64,000 nucleotides of DNA from positions 1-64,000 of the forward strand of contig JADFDS010000010.1 in the NCBI GenBank assembly GCA_018262715.1. The letters run 5' to 3'. The stretch's first letter is position 1; every line of letters starts with the position of its first letter. A program made the position numbers and the translations under genes. The DNA is from Bacteroidota bacterium (lineage in GTDB: Bacteria > Bacteroidota > Bacteroidia > Bacteroidales > VadinHA17). This document shows, piece after piece, positions 59,752-64,000 of this stretch. The notes below the pieces were generated by a model that searched no databases, was not told the DNA's origin, and saw nothing but the letters and a program-made list of their open reading frames with translations.

Positions 59752-60447
59752 ATGGCTAAGCTTACCAAGAATCAGAAGTTTGCCCTCGCGAAAGTTGAGC
59801 ATGGCAAACTCTATACTTTGTCAGAAGCGGCAGCATTGGTAAAAGATATCACTACTACGAAGTTTGATGCCTCTGTTGATATTGACGTCAGGCTTGGGAT
59901 TGACCCCCGCAAATCGAACCAGATGGTTCGTGGCGTTGTCTCCCTTCCTAACGGCACGGGTAAGGCAGTCAGGGTTCTTGCCCTGGTTACCCCCGACAAA
60001 GAGGCTGAAGCAAGAGAAGCAGGCGCAGATCACGTGGGGCTCGATGAGTGGGTTGAAAAGATCAAAGCAGGCTGGACAGATGTTGATGTCATTATTACAA
60101 TGCCCTCAGTAATGGGTAAGATAGGTCAGCTGGGACGTATACTCGGTCCCCGTGGTCTCATGCCGAACCCCAAAAGCGGTACGGTAACCATGGAGATCAG
60201 TAAGGCTGTCAAGGAGGTTAAGCAGGGAAAAATCGACTTTAAAGTAGACAAAGCCGGTATAGTACATGCTTCCATCGGGAAAGTATCTTTCGAACCTCAT
60301 AAGATCGTTGAAAACGCAAGGGAATTCCTCTTTATGATCAACAAACTCAAACCCGCCTCGGCGAAAGGAACATACGTAAGAAGTATCTTCCTCTCAAGCA
60401 CCATGAGCCCGGGCCTGAAGGTTGACCCCAGGAGCCTTGATGTTTAA
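59752..60447 (+). CDS. rplA: 50S ribosomal protein L1
   Basis: The 231-residue protein has the L1 signature [21 protein letters not shown] near residues 123-143 and SGEF-like N-terminal elements. It forms the mobile stalk that guides deacyl-tRNA from the exit site. In other bacteria L1 represses its own mRNA at the rplK leader; I did not identify that site. It follows rplK after 18 bases. Confidence 0.98.
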   Translation: MAKLTKNQKFALAKVEHGKLYTLSEAAALVKDITTTKFDASVDIDVRLGIDPRKSNQMVRGVVSLPNGTGKAVRVLALVTPDKEAEAREAGADHVGLDEWVEKIKAGWTDVDVIITMPSVMGKIGQLGRILGPRGLMPNPKSGTVTMEISKAVKEVKQGKIDFKVDKAGIVHASIGKVSFEPHKIVENAREFLFMINKLKPASAKGTYVRSIFLSSTMSPGLKVDPRSLDV

Positions 60448-60470
60448 CCGTAAGCACAAATGCAGAGATT

Positions 60471-60989
60471 ATGAGAAGAGAAGAAAAAGCCGATATAATT
60501 AACAGTCTGGCTGCTACCCTGAAGGAATACAGCCACTTTTACCTGACTGACACTGCACAGCTCAATGCTGCTGACACCAGTGACCTCAGAAGGAAGTGCT
60601 TTGAGAACCAGATCAAACTGGTTGTCGTGAAAAACACTCTCCTGAAAAGAGCTCTGGAGCAGGCAGGCCTCGAGTGCGGAGAATTGTTCCCCGTCCTTAA
60701 GGGCTCAACTGCCGTCATGTTCTCGAATAACGGAAACACTCCTGCCAAAATGATCAAGGAGTTCCGTAAATCGCATCCGAAACCCCTGATCAAGGGAGCA
60801 TTCGTGGAATCATCCGTTTACACTGGTGAAAACCTCCTTGAGACCCTCGTGGCACTCAAGTCAAGGGAAGAGCTTATCGGTGATATCATCATGCTCCTCC
60901 AGTCTCCCGCGAAGAACGTCATCTCCGCGCTGCAGTCAGGAGGTTCCAAAATCCACGGTGTTCTGGAAACACTGTCAAAAAAAGAATAA
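60471..60989 (+). CDS. rplJ: 50S ribosomal protein L10
   Basis: The 172-residue protein begins MRREEKADIINSLAATLKEYSHFYL and contains VVVKNTLLKRALEQAG, both typical of L10. The C-terminal helix binds L7/L12 dimers to form the stalk. It lies 23 bases after rplA and 35 before rplL. Confidence 0.97.
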   Translation: MRREEKADIINSLAATLKEYSHFYLTDTAQLNAADTSDLRRKCFENQIKLVVVKNTLLKRALEQAGLECGELFPVLKGSTAVMFSNNGNTPAKMIKEFRKSHPKPLIKGAFVESSVYTGENLLETLVALKSREELIGDIIMLLQSPAKNVISALQSGGSKIHGVLETLSKKE

Positions 60990-61024
60990 TCAATTAGTTA
61001 ATCAAATTAAAAATTCCTATAGAA

Positions 61025-61405
61025 ATGGCAGATCTTAAGAAATTTGCAGAAGAGTTGGTGAACTTAACCGTGAAAGAGGTTAATGAGCTTGCAAAAATAC
61101 TGAAAGAAGAGTACGGCATTGAACCCGCAGCAGCAGCAGTTGCAGTAGCAGCTCCCGCAGCAGGCGGCGACGGCGCTCCGGCAGCAGCCGAGAAAACCTC
61201 GTTCGATGTTATCCTCAAGAATGCAGGCGGCCAGAAGCTTCAGATCGTCAAGCTGGTGAAAGACCTTACCGGCCTCGGCCTGAAAGAAGCAAAAGCTGTT
61301 GTTGATGCCGCTCCCGGCCCGGTGAAAGAGGGTGTATCAAAGGAAGAGGCAGAGAACATTAAGAAAACATTGGAAGAATCAGGAGCTGAAGTTGAACTTA
61401 AATAA
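61025..61405 (+). CDS. rplL: 50S ribosomal protein L7/L12
   Basis: The 126-residue protein has the N-terminal dimer domain, an Ala/Gly-rich hinge (about 35-57), and the C-terminal domain with [13 protein letters not shown] and [21 protein letters not shown]. It recruits translation factors to the ribosome. A hairpin that resembles an attenuator follows before rpoB. Confidence 0.98.
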   Translation: MADLKKFAEELVNLTVKEVNELAKILKEEYGIEPAAAAVAVAAPAAGGDGAPAAAEKTSFDVILKNAGGQKLQIVKLVKDLTGLGLKEAKAVVDAAPGPVKEGVSKEEAENIKKTLEESGAEVELK

Positions 61406-61434
61406 GTTATACCTGATTACCGGGTTTACAGGTT

Positions 61435-61467
61435 TAGTTCCGCCACCAGGCGGAGCTAAGCCTTTTT
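61435..61467 (+). terminator. Attenuator-like hairpin between rplL and rpoB
   Basis: TAGTTCCGCC (61435-61444) pairs with GGCGGAGCTA (61449-61458) around an ACCA loop, with one G-T pair, and TTTTT follows at 61463-61467. In Escherichia coli a leaky terminator at the same position lets fewer polymerases into rpoBC; this hairpin may do the same. Confidence 0.7.
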
Positions 61468-61502
61468 GTCATTTTTCATAAGTTCACTTAATCCTACCAT
61501 CA

Positions 61503-64000
61503 ATGTCCTCAAGAAATACCGAACGAGTAAGTTTCGCATCCAAGAAAGATCAGCTTGAATACCCTGATTTTCTTGAGATTCAATTAAAATCATTTTCCGA
61601 GTTCTTTCAACTCGGAACAACACCCGAGAACAGGAGGAAAGAGGGCCTTTTCCAGGTCTTCATGGAGAACTTCCCTATTACCGATACCAGGAACAACTTC
61701 GTGCTCGAATTCCTGGACTATTCAATTGACCCTCCCAGATATACCATCGATGAGTGCATCGAGAGGGGACTGACCTTCAGCGTCCCGCTCAAGGCAAAAC
61801 TGAAACTTTACTGTACCGATCCCGAACACGAGGATTTTGATACTGTCATCCAGGACGTGTACCTGGGTGTGTTGCCATATATGACCGAACGGGGTACGTT
61901 CGTCATCAACGGTGCAGAAAGAGTAGTCGTATCACAGCTCCACAGATCACCCGGCGTATTCTTCGGCCAGAGCATCCATGCCAACGGCACCAAACTCTAC
62001 TCCGCGAGGATTATCCCCTTCAAGGGCTCATGGATAGAGTTCGCCACTGACATCAACAACGTGATGTACGCCTACATCGACAGGAAGAAAAAACTGCCTG
62101 TCACCACACTCCTCAGGGCCATTGGCTTTGAGAGTGACAAGGATATTCTCGAGATCTTCAACCTCGCAGAGGAACATAAGGTCTCCAAGGTAAACATCAA
62201 GAAACTGGTTGGCCGCAAGCTGGCAGCCAGGGTGCTCCGTACCTGGGTTGAGGATTTCGTTGACGAGGACACCGGCGAAGTGGTCTCCATCGAACGTAAC
62301 GAGGTGGTCCTTGACAGGGAAACAATCATTGAAAACGAACACGTTGACCTCATTGTCGATTCAGGAGCCAAGTCAATTCTGCTTCACCGCGATGACGTAA
62401 GCCTCTCTGACTTTGCCATCATATACAATACGCTGCAGAAAGACCCCTGCAACTCCGAGAAGGAGGCAGTGCTCTATATCTACCGGCAACTGCGCAACGC
62501 CGAGCCGCCGGATGAGGCCACTGCACGTGACATCATTGAAAAGCTGTTCTTCTCTGACAAGAGGTATGACCTGGGCGATGTCGGACGCTTCCGCATCAAC
62601 CGCAAGCTCAACCTCAACATTGATATGAGCACCAAGATCCTCACAAAAGAGGATATCATCGCAATCATTCATTATCTCATCGAGCTCATCAACTCGAAGA
62701 CAGACGTTGACGATATTGACCACCTGAGCAACAGGAGGGTCCGTACCGTGGGCGAGCAGCTTTCAGCACAGTTCAGCGTCGGGCTGGCACGTATGGCACG
62801 TACCATCCGCGAACGTATGAACGTCCGTGACAACGAAGTCTTCACACCTGTTGACCTGATCAACTCGAAGACACTCTCATCAGTAATCAATTCCTTCTTC
62901 GGCACCAACCAGCTGTCGCAGTTCATGGACCAGACAAACCCGCTTGCGGAGATAACCCACAAGCGTCGTCTCTCGGCTCTCGGCCCGGGCGGTCTGTCAC
63001 GTGAGCGCGCAGGATTTGAGGTCCGCGACGTGCACTACACGCACTACGGCCGCCTCTGTCCAATTGAAACACCTGAAGGACCGAATATCGGACTTATATC
63101 ATCACTGTGCGTCTACGCACGCATCAATGAGCTCGGATTCATCGAGACCCCATACCGTGACGTACATGACGGCAAGGTGAACCTTAATAATGCCGACGTG
63201 AAGTGGCTTACCGCCGAGGATGAGGAATACCTCACCGTGGCACAGGCCAACGCACCGGTGAAGGATGACGGCGCCTTCGTCAATCCCAGGGCCAAGTCAA
63301 GGCTCGGGGCTGACTACCCCTACGAGGAGATAGCCAAGGTGCAGATGATGGACGTTGCTCCGAACCAGATAGCATCGATAGCAGCATCACTGATCCCCTT
63401 CCTTGAGCATGACGACGCTAACCGCGCACTCATGGGATCGAACATGATGCGCCAGGCAGTGCCGCTGGTAAGGCCCGAAGCCCCGATTGTGGGCACAGGC
63501 CTCGAAGAACAGGTGATCAAGGACTCACGAATCCTCATCGTCGCTGAAGGTGACGGCGTGGTTGAATATGTTGACGCAAACGAGATCGTCATTCGCTACA
63601 GCCGGACAGACGAAGAGAAATTCGTCAGCTTTGACGATGACATCAAGCGTTACCAGCTTCCCAAGTACCACAAGACCAACCAGAACACCACAATCAACCT
63701 GATCCCCATCGTAAGGAAGGGAGAAAAGGTGGTTAAGGGACAGGTGCTCACGGAGGGCTATGGTACCAAGGGCGGCGAACTCGCCCTCGGCCGTAATCTC
63801 AAGGTGGCATTCATGCCATGGAAGGGCTACAACTTTGAGGATGCAATCGTGATAAGCGAAAAGGTTGTCCAGGAAGACATCTTTACCTCGGTCCACATTG
63901 ACGAATACCTCCTTGAAGTGCGTGATACCAAGCGCGGGATGGAGGAACTCACCTCAGACATACCGAACGTCAGCGAGGAGGCAACAAAGAACCTTGATGA
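61503..64000 (+). CDS. rpoB: RNA polymerase beta subunit, partial (N-terminal 832 codons)
   Basis: The frame opens at the ATG at 61503 ([23 protein letters not shown]), the usual Bacteroidota start, and runs off the right edge. Visible parts are the protrusion, lobe and fork regions: [39 protein letters not shown] with the rifampicin pocket, [24 protein letters not shown], and [16 protein letters not shown]. No resistance-type change is obvious in the pocket by eye ([16 protein letters not shown] are all wild type). rpoC presumably follows outside the window. Confidence 0.98.
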   Translation, partial: MSSRNTERVSFASKKDQLEYPDFLEIQLKSFSEFFQLGTTPENRRKEGLFQVFMENFPITDTRNNFVLEFLDYSIDPPRYTIDECIERGLTFSVPLKAKLKLYCTDPEHEDFDTVIQDVYLGVLPYMTERGTFVINGAERVVVSQLHRSPGVFFGQSIHANGTKLYSARIIPFKGSWIEFATDINNVMYAYIDRKKKLPVTTLLRAIGFESDKDILEIFNLAEEHKVSKVNIKKLVGRKLAARVLRTWVEDFVDEDTGEVVSIERNEVVLDRETIIENEHVDLIVDSGAKSILLHRDDVSLSDFAIIYNTLQKDPCNSEKEAVLYIYRQLRNAEPPDEATARDIIEKLFFSDKRYDLGDVGRFRINRKLNLNIDMSTKILTKEDIIAIIHYLIELINSKTDVDDIDHLSNRRVRTVGEQLSAQFSVGLARMARTIRERMNVRDNEVFTPVDLINSKTLSSVINSFFGTNQLSQFMDQTNPLAEITHKRRLSALGPGGLSRERAGFEVRDVHYTHYGRLCPIETPEGPNIGLISSLCVYARINELGFIETPYRDVHDGKVNLNNADVKWLTAEDEEYLTVAQANAPVKDDGAFVNPRAKSRLGADYPYEEIAKVQMMDVAPNQIASIAASLIPFLEHDDANRALMGSNMMRQAVPLVRPEAPIVGTGLEEQVIKDSRILIVAEGDGVVEYVDANEIVIRYSRTDEEKFVSFDDDIKRYQLPKYHKTNQNTTINLIPIVRKGEKVVKGQVLTEGYGTKGGELALGRNLKVAFMPWKGYNFEDAIVISEKVVQEDIFTSVHIDEYLLEVRDTKRGMEELTSDIPNVSEEATKNLD

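Overview
The window comes from a member of the Bacteroidota, most likely class Bacteroidia (Bacteroidales or Marinilabiliales relatives), with roughly half G+C. The signs are: promoters of the Bacteroidota form TTTG-N(18-21)-TAnnTTTG in front of ssrA, ffs, rho, rpoD, rpsU and the tRNA-tuf operon; a hybrid two-component system; a PorT-like protein of the type IX secretion system; TamL; Rho with a very long Q-rich insertion; a short primary sigma factor without region 1.1; and the order rpsU-xer-hpf-tRNAs-tuf-trnW-secE-nusG-rplKAJL-rpoB. Pyruvate:ferredoxin oxidoreductase points to anaerobic or fermentative metabolism. I cannot place it at genus level.

Region 1 (1-12.7 kb) is an accessory carbohydrate locus. 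Three neighbouring minus-strand genes carry four related secreted feruloyl/acetyl-xylan-esterase-like alpha/beta hydrolase domains. They lie downstream of a 1333-residue hybrid two-component sensor-regulator. Divergent from the sensor is a 1336-residue secreted protein joining a GH9-type glycosidase to a type-B carboxylesterase. Together they look like a sensor-controlled set for de-esterifying and cutting a decorated plant polysaccharide. No SusC/SusD pair is in the window.

Region 2 (12.7-36 kb) is mostly housekeeping: tmRNA, an alanine/saccharopine dehydrogenase-like gene, two glycosyltransferases, SRP RNA, a YciO/Sua5 protein, TrkA, ComEC, deformylase, RuvX, PFOR, Rho, RpoD, Rpe, MiaA, a LuxC-like acyl-CoA reductase, an ABC permease, a SiaC-like protein and GAPDH.

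Region 3 (36-55 kb) holds envelope and protein-quality genes: a 41-residue lipoprotein, secreted MsrB-MsrA, a VPS10/BNR propeller protein, a nitroreductase, an operon of SDR, tricorn protease and Ldh-type dehydrogenase, MenG/UbiE with PorT, an FAD protein, an rRNA methyltransferase, TamL and a helix-hairpin-helix protein.

Region 4 (55-64 kb) is the translation/transcription block from rpsU to rpoB, with five tRNA genes; rpoB runs off the right edge.

No CRISPR array, insertion sequence or prophage was seen. The most interesting unexplained structures are the 7-bp-period degenerate arrays (GGCARTN and its complement) arranged as inverted repeats after stop codons at four loci, one of which supplies the C-terminal tail of a methyltransferase. 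Next come two palindromes sharing GGTCTGAGACC, the GH9-carboxylesterase fusion, and the Q-rich domain of Rho.
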